The position numbers and the translations under genes are program-made. Positions 52,570 to 62,114 of a DNA stretch of 64,000 bases are shown one piece after another. The stretch spans positions 1 through 64,000 of the forward strand of contig JAFZWP010000010.1 of NCBI GenBank assembly GCA_017617065.1, written 5' to 3'. The DNA is from Bacilli bacterium. GTDB lineage: Bacteria; Bacillota_I; Bacilli_A; ML615J-28; CAG-698. The first letter of the stretch is position 1, and each line of letters starts with the position of its first letter. Under the pieces are notes generated by a model, which saw only the letters and a list, made by a program, of their open reading frames with translations, did not search any database and had not been told where the DNA came from.

Positions 52570-55152
52570 TTATTGAATTGTAGGTGCTGTTACACCCCAG
52601 CCATTGCCTTGAACTGTGTAACCACAACCTTCTAAGAAATTAGCTACAATTGCAAAGTAGTCTTTAACTGCTACATTTACATCGCCACCAGCTTCTACTG
52701 ATATAGCTCTTGTTCTAGCATCATAGAACATCATGAATCTGTTACCAGAGTTCCAGTTCCATTGAATTTGATTGCTAATGAAATATGAGTTAACCCATAC
52801 TTCGTTTAGGAATGCTAATTCTTCGGCGCTTAAATCACTAATAGCAACCTTATTATTAGCTTGGATAGATACAGCTAATTTAACTGTATTGAAAATTGGA
52901 TAATAGAATCCAGTATAGAAATCTTCATATCCGATTGTTTCTAATAAATCTTTTTCATAATTTGGAAGTTCAATATTTAATTCTTCAAAGAATTCCACAA
53001 TTGCCACAATTCTCATTGATGGGAAGAAATGGTTATCACCATTCATAACACCAGTTAAGTGGCCACTGTTAGGGTCATCATTGATGCCATTATATTCATC
53101 ATTTTGATTGTATTGAACTTTATTAGCAATACCATTTGATAACCACATTAATTGCTTGAAGGCATCTTTAACCGTCATTGTCTTATTCTTTTCACAAGAT
53201 AAGCCTGATCCACCAACATAAACCATATATGGATAAGTAACAAACTCACCAGCAACATTATCTAAGCTCTTAACGAATGTAGATAAGCCTTGCAAATTAT
53301 CAAATGCACTAGCACCAAATACAAGTCTTACTACACCTTGTTCTTCTTCGCTTAAAGCAGCATATGATGAAGCAATGATTTCATCAAATCCTTCATAATC
53401 AGAAGAGCTTAATGCTTGAAGCTCGCCCACTACTGCTTTAGCAGCATTACTCATTGAAGTTGATTCAAATAATTCTTTAGCTGCGTAGTAAGCACTAAAG
53501 TCTAAGCATAAGAAGTATTTTTGAGGAATGATTGTTTGGTTTTCTACAAGCCAACTTCCAACTTCATCAAGTAGGCTTGAATCACTCAAAATATCATTTA
53601 CTTCTAAGTCAGCTAATGCATTAATCTTAGATTGATATGTACGTAGTTTAGTTCCAAGTTCACTAACACTAGCGTTATTTGCATCATATGAGAATGAATA
53701 AACATCGCAGCCATTAACTTTTTGATAACTTGCACATACACAAGTATTTATGATTGTGTAATCTAATACTTCAGCTGTATCTTCAGTGTTAGCCATTAGA
53801 ATATCATGCCATTTACCACGCCATGTAGCTTCAATTGGATAACCATATGTTACATCACTAATCTCATCGCTAGCCGGTACATATGCTTTTGCACTAGTAA
53901 CTTTTAAGCCTAAGAATTGACTACCATTAAAGTAATCTGTGCTTTCTGTAAATTGAGATTGAACAATCTTATTCTTAATATCTAAGCCTGCGATAAATAC
54001 ATATCCATTTTCCCAAGATAGAGGATAACCGCTAAAGAAGTTATTTAATACTGAATCAGTAATTTGTCTTTCATAAATAACTTTATCAGCTACACTAACT
54101 TTGAAATCATCTACTTGATAATATTCATCTTCTTCTTCATCAAGAAGTCTTAAAGTCTTAATCTCTAAATCAACACTTGCTACATCTGGTCTAAAATAAC
54201 CATCATTTGACCAAGTTGATGTGAATAAACATTTACCAATGTTATAAGTTACATCAGAGAATGAGTCATCACGAGATGTACCAATGAATGGATACCAATT
54301 ACCAGTTCTAGTATCACAAGCAATACCTATAGCAATTACATAATAATCTTGCCATGCATAAAAACCAATAAATGCATATGTAGAATCAGATCCATCATAT
54401 GGAGGAACAATTGATACTCCTGATAAATCAATAGAATATTTCATGCCAGTAATACCAGCAAGTCTTGCTGGGAATTGTAGTACTGCAGCATCCATTGTGC
54501 TAGATAATTCCCAAGATTGTGCACTTACATCATTAATTGCTTCTCCGAATGCATCAAGTAAACCATATGAATTCCATGTCTGTTGAGAAACAGTTCCATA
54601 GCCTGATACTTTATGAGCAATTAAGTTTGTATTACGTAAAGATAAAATTGAATCTGATCCATCCCAGCAGTTATAAGCTGCTAAAGATGTACCATTTTCG
54701 TAATACCAGAATTGGTCATCATTTGCTTCTGCGAATCCTTTTCTATTCACAAACATCTTAAACGATGCACCAAGTTTAGTAACATAACTGCCGTATACTT
54801 CTTCTTGTCCAGTCTTTAGGCTAGAATTGTATTCCACATCATAATCAACACATGTGTTGATAGCATCAGCGATTGTAATGTAATCACCAATCTTAGTTCC
54901 ATCAGGTGCATAAGCAGTGTAAGCTTTTTGTCTTACTTCAGCGCGTGTAGCTGTGAAGTCTTTAGCATCTACATAATCTGTATATAGGCCATCTTCTAGA
55001 TTACCAAAAGTCTTAGCGTCACCACCTTGGTTATTTCCACCAGGGTTATCATTTCCGCCGCCGTTTTCGTTTCCGCCTGATTTACATGCAACCATGAAGA
55101 ATGCAAAAACTAGAATAAAGCAACCAAGTATAAATCTAATTGTTTTTTTCAT
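52570..55152 (-). CDS. Large lipoprotein of unknown function
   Basis: An 860-residue lipoprotein (lipobox FFMVACK, then a Gly/Asn linker) that I do not recognise. After about residue 50 the first 400 residues are beta-rich with many aromatic residues (concanavalin-like or sugar-binding composition), with segments such as WDGSDSILSLRN and YAFIGFYAWQDYYVI. The C-terminal ~330 residues look more helical, with VGELQALSSSDYEGF and AISDLSAEELAFLNEV. There is no clear catalytic motif. The ATG at 55152 is used, as GGAG lies three bases before the one at 55158. It follows the 719-residue lipoprotein by few bases. Likely a surface glycan-binding protein. Confidence 0.7.
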   Translation of the reverse strand: MKKTIRFILGCFILVFAFFMVACKSGGNENGGGNDNPGGNNQGGDAKTFGNLEDGLYTDYVDAKDFTATRAEVRQKAYTAYAPDGTKIGDYITIADAINTCVDYDVEYNSSLKTGQEEVYGSYVTKLGASFKMFVNRKGFAEANDDQFWYYENGTSLAAYNCWDGSDSILSLRNTNLIAHKVSGYGTVSQQTWNSYGLLDAFGEAINDVSAQSWELSSTMDAAVLQFPARLAGITGMKYSIDLSGVSIVPPYDGSDSTYAFIGFYAWQDYYVIAIGIACDTRTGNWYPFIGTSRDDSFSDVTYNIGKCLFTSTWSNDGYFRPDVASVDLEIKTLRLLDEEEDEYYQVDDFKVSVADKVIYERQITDSVLNNFFSGYPLSWENGYVFIAGLDIKNKIVQSQFTESTDYFNGSQFLGLKVTSAKAYVPASDEISDVTYGYPIEATWRGKWHDILMANTEDTAEVLDYTIINTCVCASYQKVNGCDVYSFSYDANNASVSELGTKLRTYQSKINALADLEVNDILSDSSLLDEVGSWLVENQTIIPQKYFLCLDFSAYYAAKELFESTSMSNAAKAVVGELQALSSSDYEGFDEIIASSYAALSEEEQGVVRLVFGASAFDNLQGLSTFVKSLDNVAGEFVTYPYMVYVGGSGLSCEKNKTMTVKDAFKQLMWLSNGIANKVQYNQNDEYNGINDDPNSGHLTGVMNGDNHFFPSMRIVAIVEFFEELNIELPNYEKDLLETIGYEDFYTGFYYPIFNTVKLAVSIQANNKVAISDLSAEELAFLNEVWVNSYFISNQIQWNWNSGNRFMMFYDARTRAISVEAGGDVNVAVKDYFAIVANFLEGCGYTVQGNGWGVTAPTIQ

Positions 55153-55164
55153 TTTCATTTGCTC

Positions 55165-57324
55165 CTATTCTTTAAATTCAAATGTAATAGCTACTGTTAA
55201 TGTGCCATCTGCAATTGTAGATTCAAATAAAGCATTGCTTGTTTCATTGAATGTAGAAATATTGCAAATTGCTTTAATTAAATTAGACATTGCTGATTGG
55301 CTTCCAGTAATAATATGATAATTTTCAGGACATACTCTTGTATATAAAGACCATGGTTTTACTTCTTGGTTTCTTTCTTCTGGGCTACATTCATTCCAGC
55401 TCTTGAAACCTTCTTGAATATAGAATATTCCGCAAACTTGGCCAACAACTACTTGATATGTTCCGTCATGATAGAATCCATCTCCAGGTCCGCCATATCC
55501 AGAGCTTGTTCTTGAAGCAAAAATAATCTTGCCATCACCATCTACAGCAATTGTATATTCGCCAAAAGTAATATTTTGTGAAGTAGAATCATAAATTGTA
55601 ACGCCATCAGCAATTGCAATTTTAGTAGTTCCATCAAGTACAAATGAATCTTCAGTAACTGCTGCTTCTGGAACATATACTTCAATTACCATTGTATGTT
55701 CTTCAGGATCATAAGCTACTGTATAAGTTGTTTCTTTATCAATGCTGTACCAGAAATTACCTTCTGCTACTGCACCAGCACCTTCTGAATATAATGCAGC
55801 AGTCCAAGGAGCTGAAGATTGTTCACTTAAAACACCTGATCCAGAAAATGCTGTATTAGCATAAGTTAATCTGTATGTAGATCCATCAGCATATACTAAA
55901 TCAAAGAATATATTTTGCCAAATAGCAGTTAGTGTAAATCTACCTTCATATTTACCTGTTGTAGTATTTAAAGCAAATTCTGCTTCTGCACTACCTGTTA
56001 CTTTAACACAAGTAGTTGTACCTGCAGGTTGATCTTCAACATGTACATTAATTGTTAATGTGTTTGTTGCTTCATCATATGTAACATCATAAGTAGTTGA
56101 TTTATCTAAACTATAGAAGAATGTACCTGATGTAATTTGATCATCTTCATCAGCATATAATCTAACATCATATGGAGCACCTTCTAGTTTTACATTACTT
56201 ACTGCATTACCATTGATTGTAGAATTATTAACAGTTAATCTCTTAGCTGTTCCATCGCTATAAACTAAATCAAAGTTAACGCTACTCCAAATAGTACTTA
56301 GTGTAAATGTAGCCTCATACTTTCCTGTTGTAGCATTCTTTGTGAAATTAGCTTCGGCTGCACCAGTAACTCTGGCACCAGTTAATGTTACATCTTCAGG
56401 ATTTGATGAAGAAGTTACTGTGAAGGCAGCATTCTTAATACCTTTAGTAATAGTAAATACTACATTATTTAAAGCACCATCAACAATAGTTGATTCAAAT
56501 AAAGTATTGCCTGTTTCTTCTAATTCAGTAGCACCAGTTAAAGCTTTAATGAATTCATCAGCTGCACCACGTTTAACTGAGATTAAGTATCCACCAGCAG
56601 GAGCAACAACATCATATAATGTCCATGCATTAACTTGTTCACCATTTACAGTTGTTGTTGCAGGCCATGGTAAGAAAGCAGCACTTACATCAAAGATTCC
56701 GCAAACCTTACCTGTTTCTAATGCATAACTACCATCGTGATAGAATCCATCACTTGGTCCACCATATCCATCACCATAATATGAAGCGAAAATAATCTTG
56801 CCTTGTGCATTAATTCCAAATACATAACCAGCAATATCGCCTTTATCGATAGCAACTGTTCCATCATAGATTTGAATATCGCCATATGCATTTAAAACAC
56901 CAAGCACTGGGTTATATACATATGTGCCACTTACGCCATCAAATTCTAGACTAGCACTAGTTACTTCTTGTTTATTAGCATTAAATAATTTGTGACAAGC
57001 AGAACATTCATAATGTTCTTGTACACCTTTTGTTGTAGCGGTAGCTGGAACTAATTTAACAAGTTGATAGTTATGATCAACTTTGTCAATTTTACGAGTT
57101 TCGCTATCTCCACATTCACAAGTTCTAGTTTCTACACCTTCTTCAGTACATGTAGCATTTTTAGTAACTGTCCAGTTACCCCATGCATGTGTGTGATCAC
57201 CAGTTTGTTCTCCGCCTTGATCTCCATTATCTGGAGTAGGTTTTGGAGTGTTTTGGCAACCAGCAAATACTGCTAAGGCTAAAACTAAAACCAAAAATAC
57301 CCATAAATTTTTAAAAGATTTCAT
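55165..57324 (-). CDS. Large lipoprotein with internal domain duplication (A-B-B-A)
   Basis: A 719-residue lipoprotein (lipobox LAVFAGCQ) that opens the glycan locus. An N-terminal stretch carries two cysteine pairs (TCECGDS and HYECSACHKLF), the zinc-ribbon-like module seen on many Gram-positive surface proteins. Two A modules follow at about residues 140-290 and 580-715 (shared GYGGPSDGFYHDGSY / GYGGPGDGFYHDGTY, then a GIF strand and TNALFEST-type end). Between them lie two B modules (VTGAAEANFTKNATTGKYEA and VTGSAEAEFALNTTTGKYEG). No catalytic motif is seen. The ATG at 57324 has AGAGGTGG upstream. A -10 TATAAT lies at 57348-57353 with no clear -35. Confidence 0.75.
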   Translation of the reverse strand: MKSFKNLWVFLVLVLALAVFAGCQNTPKPTPDNGDQGGEQTGDHTHAWGNWTVTKNATCTEEGVETRTCECGDSETRKIDKVDHNYQLVKLVPATATTKGVQEHYECSACHKLFNANKQEVTSASLEFDGVSGTYVYNPVLGVLNAYGDIQIYDGTVAIDKGDIAGYVFGINAQGKIIFASYYGDGYGGPSDGFYHDGSYALETGKVCGIFDVSAAFLPWPATTTVNGEQVNAWTLYDVVAPAGGYLISVKRGAADEFIKALTGATELEETGNTLFESTIVDGALNNVVFTITKGIKNAAFTVTSSSNPEDVTLTGARVTGAAEANFTKNATTGKYEATFTLSTIWSSVNFDLVYSDGTAKRLTVNNSTINGNAVSNVKLEGAPYDVRLYADEDDQITSGTFFYSLDKSTTYDVTYDEATNTLTINVHVEDQPAGTTTCVKVTGSAEAEFALNTTTGKYEGRFTLTAIWQNIFFDLVYADGSTYRLTYANTAFSGSGVLSEQSSAPWTAALYSEGAGAVAEGNFWYSIDKETTYTVAYDPEEHTMVIEVYVPEAAVTEDSFVLDGTTKIAIADGVTIYDSTSQNITFGEYTIAVDGDGKIIFASRTSSGYGGPGDGFYHDGTYQVVVGQVCGIFYIQEGFKSWNECSPEERNQEVKPWSLYTRVCPENYHIITGSQSAMSNLIKAICNISTFNETSNALFESTIADGTLTVAITFEFKE

Positions 57325-57405
57325 TTTTTCCACCTCTTTTTCAAAAAATTATAAATCTATTTTTTTGTTTAAATATTTCAAGGAAAATCCATAATGAAAT
57401 ATATA

Positions 57406-57420
57406 TGGAAACGCTTTCCC
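57406..57420 (-). promoter_or_regulatory. LacI/CcpA-type operator
   Basis: TGGAAACGCTTTCCC has the central CG and the paired GGAAA/TTTCC arms of a LacI-family or cre site (consensus TGNAANCGNWNNCA, last base differs). It lies about 80 bases before the first gene of the glycan locus. The 238-base gap 57325-57562 otherwise holds the two start regions. Confidence 0.6.
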
Positions 57421-57562
57421 TATCATATTCATTTTAGTCCTTTTTCGCAAAAAAATCAAGTTATAAGGGGGATTAATGCAAGCACTTTATGGCTCTTTTA
57501 AGACATCAAAAATAATTGGTTGAATTTATCAATAATATGATAAAATTGATATAGGTGAAAAT

Positions 57563-58495
57563 ATGAATAAACAGCATAATTACAACACTTTAGATGATTA
57601 TCTAAAGAATAAATATAAACAAAAAGTCTTCAAAGTTGCCCTAAATGGTAACTTTACTTGCCCTAATCGTGATGGGACAGTTTCAAATGGGGGCTGTATT
57701 TTTTGTAGCGGAGAAGGCAGTGGCGAATTTGCTGGAAAACGTGGTGCTCCTTTAAAAGAGCAATTTGAAGAAGTTAAGAATATTATTTCTATTAAATGGC
57801 CAAATAGTTTATACATTGCTTATTTTCAAGCAAATACTAATACATATGGACCACTTGATAAGCTAAAGAGTCTATATTATGAAGCAATTAACTTAGATCC
57901 TAATATTGTAGCTTTGTCTGTTGCTACAAGACCAGATTGCTTATCAGATGAAGTAATTAGCCTACTAGATGAAATCAATAAGATTAAACCTGTATGGGTG
58001 GAATTAGGTCTTCAAACCACTAACGAAAAAACAGCTAAAATAATTAATCGTGGATATAAAAACGAAGTATTTTATGATGCTGTATCAAGACTAAGAAAAC
58101 GTAATATTGATTGTATTGTTCATATTATCAATGGTCTTCCTCATGAAACAAGTCAAGACATGTTAAATACGATTAAAGATTTAAATAATCTTGATATTCA
58201 AGGTATAAAGATCCATTCTTTATATGTATTAAAAAATACACCACTTGAAGTGATGTATAGCAACAACGAATTCTCTTTGCTGAGTTTAGAAGAATATATT
58301 GAAATAACTGCTAAACAATTAGAATTACTAAATCCAAACATCATCATTCATCGTATTAGCGGTGATGCCCCAAAAGATCAACTTGTTGCACCACTTTGGG
58401 GATTAAAGAAATTTGTGGTAATGAATGAACTTGATAAATATATGAGAAATAATAACATTCACCAAGGTGATGAATACTACAAAAAGCAAGAATAA
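57563..58495 (+). CDS. Radical SAM protein, YhcC/TIGR01212 type
   Basis: A 310-residue radical SAM protein. The cluster cysteines lie in FTCPNRDGTVSNGGCIFCSG (spaced widely, CxnCxxC), the family's own version, and are followed by IAYFQANTNTYGP and LSVATRPDCLSDEV. The late IHRISGDAPKDQLVAPLW is typical. Relatives are thought to act on tRNA or sulfur/radical chemistry, but the reaction is not settled. GGTG lies six bases before the ATG. It ends in a terminator shared with the next gene. Confidence 0.9.
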   Translation: MNKQHNYNTLDDYLKNKYKQKVFKVALNGNFTCPNRDGTVSNGGCIFCSGEGSGEFAGKRGAPLKEQFEEVKNIISIKWPNSLYIAYFQANTNTYGPLDKLKSLYYEAINLDPNIVALSVATRPDCLSDEVISLLDEINKIKPVWVELGLQTTNEKTAKIINRGYKNEVFYDAVSRLRKRNIDCIVHIINGLPHETSQDMLNTIKDLNNLDIQGIKIHSLYVLKNTPLEVMYSNNEFSLLSLEEYIEITAKQLELLNPNIIIHRISGDAPKDQLVAPLWGLKKFVVMNELDKYMRNNNIHQGDEYYKKQE

Positions 58496-58510
58496 ATATT
58501 CTTGCTTTTT
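58481..58510. terminator. Bidirectional terminator
   Basis: A 14-bp inverted repeat (58481-58494 with 58497-58510), part of which forms the loop, with A- and T-runs on both sides. It overlaps the stop codons of both convergent genes (plus at 58495, minus at 58509). Confidence 0.9.
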
Positions 58511-59480
58511 ATAATTTCAATTGTTCATTCCTTAATACTTTGCCAATTACTTCATTATACACAGCACTATCTTCTATTTTGGAGATAGTAGTTATTCTTT
58601 TTCCTCCATCTTTGCTTGACCCACCACAATGATAAATACAAAAAGAATCAAATCCATAATCTAAAACGATATATCTATCGTGAAATGACTTATTATTCTT
58701 AATAAGTGTTATGCTCATTCCAGTATCCAATATAAAGTCGTTTAATACTACGATGTTTAAACCATCATTAGCTAGATTGTCAGTAATAAGAATAATTGAT
58801 ACTGCCTTAGTACACGACTTTAATAAATATAGTGTTTTTATGTTAATGTAATCATCTATTATAAAAATTGTTCTTTTGGTCATTTTATATATAGTTTTAT
58901 ATGCTACATCTGATTCTATTCTCTCACCTTCTTTAATCAGAAAATGTTTATATTTTGATGAATCATAAAAATTATCCATAACTATCCCTAGTTTACTTTT
59001 AATGATTTCATTTTCTTTAACAACTTCATTTATAGCCTTAGTATTATCGCTAACTTGAATGGATAATTTCAAAACCTCGCTACTATTAGTTAATCCATCA
59101 TTACATATAATATAATCCTTCATTTGTTTAAAAGCATCAATTAAAGCAATGCTTTGTTTTGTGGCTAAATCCCCTTTTAAGACTGTCATAAGCATATAAA
59201 CACCTTGTTCAGTAAAAGCATATGGTAAATAAGCTCGGCCTCCGACTCCAGAAGACCAAAAACCTGAGGTCACAAATTGTGACCTCACGATATCTTTCAA
59301 TTCATCATATGTTAATTGAAATCTATATCTATTTGGAAATTTATCTTTATTTCTATTCACTTGTTGATTAAATGCCTTCGTTTCATATCCATATATTCGC
59401 GCCAAATCAAAATCCAACATTACTTTCATTCCTCTAATAAAATGAATCATTTCTTCAATACTTTTTTTATTCACTTCCAT
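58509..59480 (-). CDS. ORF6N-domain protein fused to a C-terminal PLD-like domain
   Basis: A 323-residue cytoplasmic protein. The N-terminal ORF6N DNA-binding domain has MKVMLDFDLARIYGYETK, FPNRYRFQLTYDEL, and LPYAFTEQGVYML. A short coiled-coil linker follows. The C-terminal ~130 residues match the one at 190-1071: IFIIDDYINI, then FHDRYIVLDY (HxRxxxxD) and IYHCGGSSKDGGKR. ORF6N domains are common in phage antirepressor-type genes, but no phage structural genes are nearby. Function not known; the shared C-terminus suggests both proteins do the same job with different DNA-binding ends. Confidence 0.87.
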   Translation of the reverse strand: MEVNKKSIEEMIHFIRGMKVMLDFDLARIYGYETKAFNQQVNRNKDKFPNRYRFQLTYDELKDIVRSQFVTSGFWSSGVGGRAYLPYAFTEQGVYMLMTVLKGDLATKQSIALIDAFKQMKDYIICNDGLTNSSEVLKLSIQVSDNTKAINEVVKENEIIKSKLGIVMDNFYDSSKYKHFLIKEGERIESDVAYKTIYKMTKRTIFIIDDYINIKTLYLLKSCTKAVSIILITDNLANDGLNIVVLNDFILDTGMSITLIKNNKSFHDRYIVLDYGFDSFCIYHCGGSSKDGGKRITTISKIEDSAVYNEVIGKVLRNEQLKL

Positions 59481-59619
59481 ATTATTTTTCCTTCTTTAGT
59501 ATATTTTTATTTTACCATAGTATTTTATAGTGAAAAATGACTATTTTTATTTTCCAAAATACAAGAAATTAAGTATTTATCTTTAAAAAATAATCTTGAA
59601 ACCCCATGTTTTTATGAAA

Positions 59620-59651
59620 AAATCTGAAATGCTTTTACACATTTCAGATTT
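59620..59651 (-). terminator. Terminator of the gltX-tldE-metK operon
   Basis: A 12-bp stem (59620-59631 with 59640-59651) over an eight-base loop, followed on minus by TTTTTT. It lies five bases past the metK stop. Confidence 0.88.
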
Positions 59652-59655
59652 TCAT

Positions 59656-60792
59656 TTATAGATATTTCTTTAAATCATTTACTTTGTTTAATTCTTCCCA
59701 AGGAAAACCATCTCTTCCAAAGTGGCCATAATTTGATGTTGCACGATAAATTGGTCTACGTAAATCAAATGTTTCAATAATTCCTTTAGGAGTTAAGTTA
59801 AAGTTTTCTTTAATTGCTTTTAAGATGATATCTTCTGCTACTTTACCCGTGCCAAATGTATTAACACCAATGCTTGTTGGGTCAGCTACACCAATTGCAT
59901 AACTTAAGCTTACTTCACATTTATCAGCCATACCAGCAGCAACAATATTCTTAGCAATATAACGAGCCATATAAGCAGCACTTCTATCAACTTTAGTTGG
60001 GTCTTTACCACTAAATGCCCCACCACCATGGTGAGCTACCCCACCATATGTATCTACGATTATCTTTCTACCTGTTAAGCCTGTATCTCCTTTTGGTCCA
60101 CCAATTACAAATCTTCCTGTTGGATTAACATAAAATACAGTCTTATCATCTAACAAGTTAGAAGGTATTACATATTTAATTACATTTTCAATAACAAAGT
60201 TTCTTAATTCTTCCATTGATACATTTTCATTGTGTTGAGTTGATACAACTACATTATCAATTCTTTTAACTTTGCCATTTACATACTCTACAGTTACTTG
60301 ACTCTTTCCATCAGGTCTTAAGTAATCAACCATTCCACTCTTTCTAACTTCAGTTAATCTTTTAGTTAGTTTATGAGCAAGAGATATTGATAGAGGCATA
60401 TAGTCATCACATTCATTTGATGCATATCCATACATCATACCTTGATCACCAGCTCCATCCTTGTCTACACCTAGCGCAATATCGCTAGATTGTTCATCTA
60501 GAGCAACCATTACAGCTAAGTTATCAGCATCAAAACCAATCTTACCACGGTTATAGCCAATATCGTTAACTACTTTTCTAACCACTCCTTGTACGTCCAC
60601 ATATGCTTCGGCTGTTACTTCACCCATAACAAATACTAGTCCTGTTGTAGCACATACTTCTACAGCGCTTCTAGCATTTTTGTCTTGAGCAAGTAATTCA
60701 TCAAGTATTGCATCAGCTATTTGGTCACATACTTTATCAGGATGGCCTTCAGTAACTGATTCACTAGTTACTAGTTTAATAATATCTGCCAT
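59656..60792 (-). CDS. metK: S-adenosylmethionine synthetase
   Basis: A 378-residue enzyme that makes SAM from ATP and methionine. Signature motifs are [16 protein letters not shown] at the start, [12 protein letters not shown] in the middle and [19 protein letters not shown]. Length is normal. It follows the tldE gene by two bases, so it is expressed with that operon. No SAM riboswitch is seen in the two-base gap. Confidence 0.97.
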   Translation of the reverse strand: MADIIKLVTSESVTEGHPDKVCDQIADAILDELLAQDKNARSAVEVCATTGLVFVMGEVTAEAYVDVQGVVRKVVNDIGYNRGKIGFDADNLAVMVALDEQSSDIALGVDKDGAGDQGMMYGYASNECDDYMPLSISLAHKLTKRLTEVRKSGMVDYLRPDGKSQVTVEYVNGKVKRIDNVVVSTQHNENVSMEELRNFVIENVIKYVIPSNLLDDKTVFYVNPTGRFVIGGPKGDTGLTGRKIIVDTYGGVAHHGGGAFSGKDPTKVDRSAAYMARYIAKNIVAAGMADKCEVSLSYAIGVADPTSIGVNTFGTGKVAEDIILKAIKENFNLTPKGIIETFDLRRPIYRATSNYGHFGRDGFPWEELNKVNDLKKYL

Positions 60793-60794
60793 TT

Positions 60795-62114
60795 TTATTC
60801 ACCTGATATTGCTACATTCTTAAATAGAATTGAAGGAGCGCCAGTTCCTCTTTCAAATGTTAAGTCAGAACCAATTTCAAAAATGTTATCATTTAACATC
60901 TTATAGAAATTACCAGCCATAACGATCAAAGTAACTGGACGGCCAATCTTACCATCTTCAACTACAAATCCAGCACACTTAAGGTTAAAATCACCACTGA
61001 TTGGATTAACACCTGCATGTAAGCCATCAAAATCAGTAATTAGTAAACCATTATTTAAATCTTTTAATAATTCATCTTTTGATTTCTTTCCTGGAACGAT
61101 ATATGTATTCATTCCTCTTACTCCTGTATCAGAAGCATTACCAGTAGACTCTGTGTTAAATGCTTTAGCAGTTTTTAAATTATGAATTAGTCCTTTAAAT
61201 ACACCATCTTTAACTAATTCTTTAGTGTAGCATGCTACGCCTTCAGAATCGAATGGTGTTTTATGTAAAACATCTTCATGATCAATTAGTGGATCATCAA
61301 TAATACTTACCATTTCATTAAATACTTTAGTATTTTCTTTACCAGCTAAAAATGCCATTTTACGTAGAGCAGCTTCGCCATTATACATTGTTTGGAATGT
61401 AGAGAATAGGGAATTCATTGCATCATTCTTAACAACTACATCATATGTTCCACTCTTGATTGATTTAGCGTTTAAGTGATCTAGAGCATCTTTAGATGCT
61501 TCTTTTATTACTTTATCAAAATCTAAATCTGCTAAGTTAACCTTTTGGACAATCTTAAAGCTTGTAGATGCTTGGCCATTTTCTGTTGCTACAACTTCAG
61601 CTACAATTGCACAGCCTGATCCTTTTCTACTTAAGTTTAATCCTTTAGAGTTAACTATTTTCAAAGCATTAACTTCTTCTACATACATACAGTATGGAAC
61701 TGCTACAATTCTCTTATCAACTGCTAGAATACTCTTTTCTAACTCAATTGCTTTTTCAATTTTATAAGATGTTGGATAATTGGCAATATCACTTTCTTTT
61801 TCTTCTACAGTTGGATATGATTTACTTCCACCAAATATTTCGCATACTTCTTTAGAAGTAATGAAACTTGCGTTTTGTTTTAATTCATTTAGGATTTTAT
61901 CAACGTCTTCATCTAAGTTTTCTAATTCTAAAGTAGCAAGTTTATCGTTATATATAGCTTTGATAACAGCTGAAGTTACATTAGATGAATTATTCTTTTC
62001 TACTGCACCATTAGCGATTTGAATAGTCAATTCTTCGCTAGTTGATTCATTAACTTGAATATCGCTAAAGCCATATTCTTTTGCTTTCTTAATTAGTTCT
62101 TGGTAGTTAAGCAT
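60795..62114 (-). CDS. TldE/PmbA-family protein (second pair)
   Basis: A 439-residue non-catalytic partner of the TldD/TldE peptidase. The start [20 protein letters not shown] and the C-terminal [29 protein letters not shown] are typical. There is no HExxxH. Its start overlaps the stop of the preceding TldD-fusion as TAATG. It differs from the pair at 11712-14382, which is closely spaced in another operon. Confidence 0.9.
   Translation of the reverse strand: MLNYQELIKKAKEYGFSDIQVNESTSEELTIQIANGAVEKNNSSNVTSAVIKAIYNDKLATLELENLDEDVDKILNELKQNASFITSKEVCEIFGGSKSYPTVEEKESDIANYPTSYKIEKAIELEKSILAVDKRIVAVPYCMYVEEVNALKIVNSKGLNLSRKGSGCAIVAEVVATENGQASTSFKIVQKVNLADLDFDKVIKEASKDALDHLNAKSIKSGTYDVVVKNDAMNSLFSTFQTMYNGEAALRKMAFLAGKENTKVFNEMVSIIDDPLIDHEDVLHKTPFDSEGVACYTKELVKDGVFKGLIHNLKTAKAFNTESTGNASDTGVRGMNTYIVPGKKSKDELLKDLNNGLLITDFDGLHAGVNPISGDFNLKCAGFVVEDGKIGRPVTLIVMAGNFYKMLNDNIFEIGSDLTFERGTGAPSILFKNVAISGE

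Noticed and set aside
56342-56728. 128-residue plus-strand ORF inside the first lipoprotein gene
   Set aside because: It is a shadow of the repeat-rich minus-strand gene.
57361-57420. Second plus-strand promoter from the operator region
   Set aside because: No -35/-10 pair with normal spacing was seen on plus there; the plus gene has a nearer weak -10 TAAAAT.
59481-59655. SAM riboswitch for metK
   Set aside because: metK is inside an operon, and the region after it only holds a terminator.
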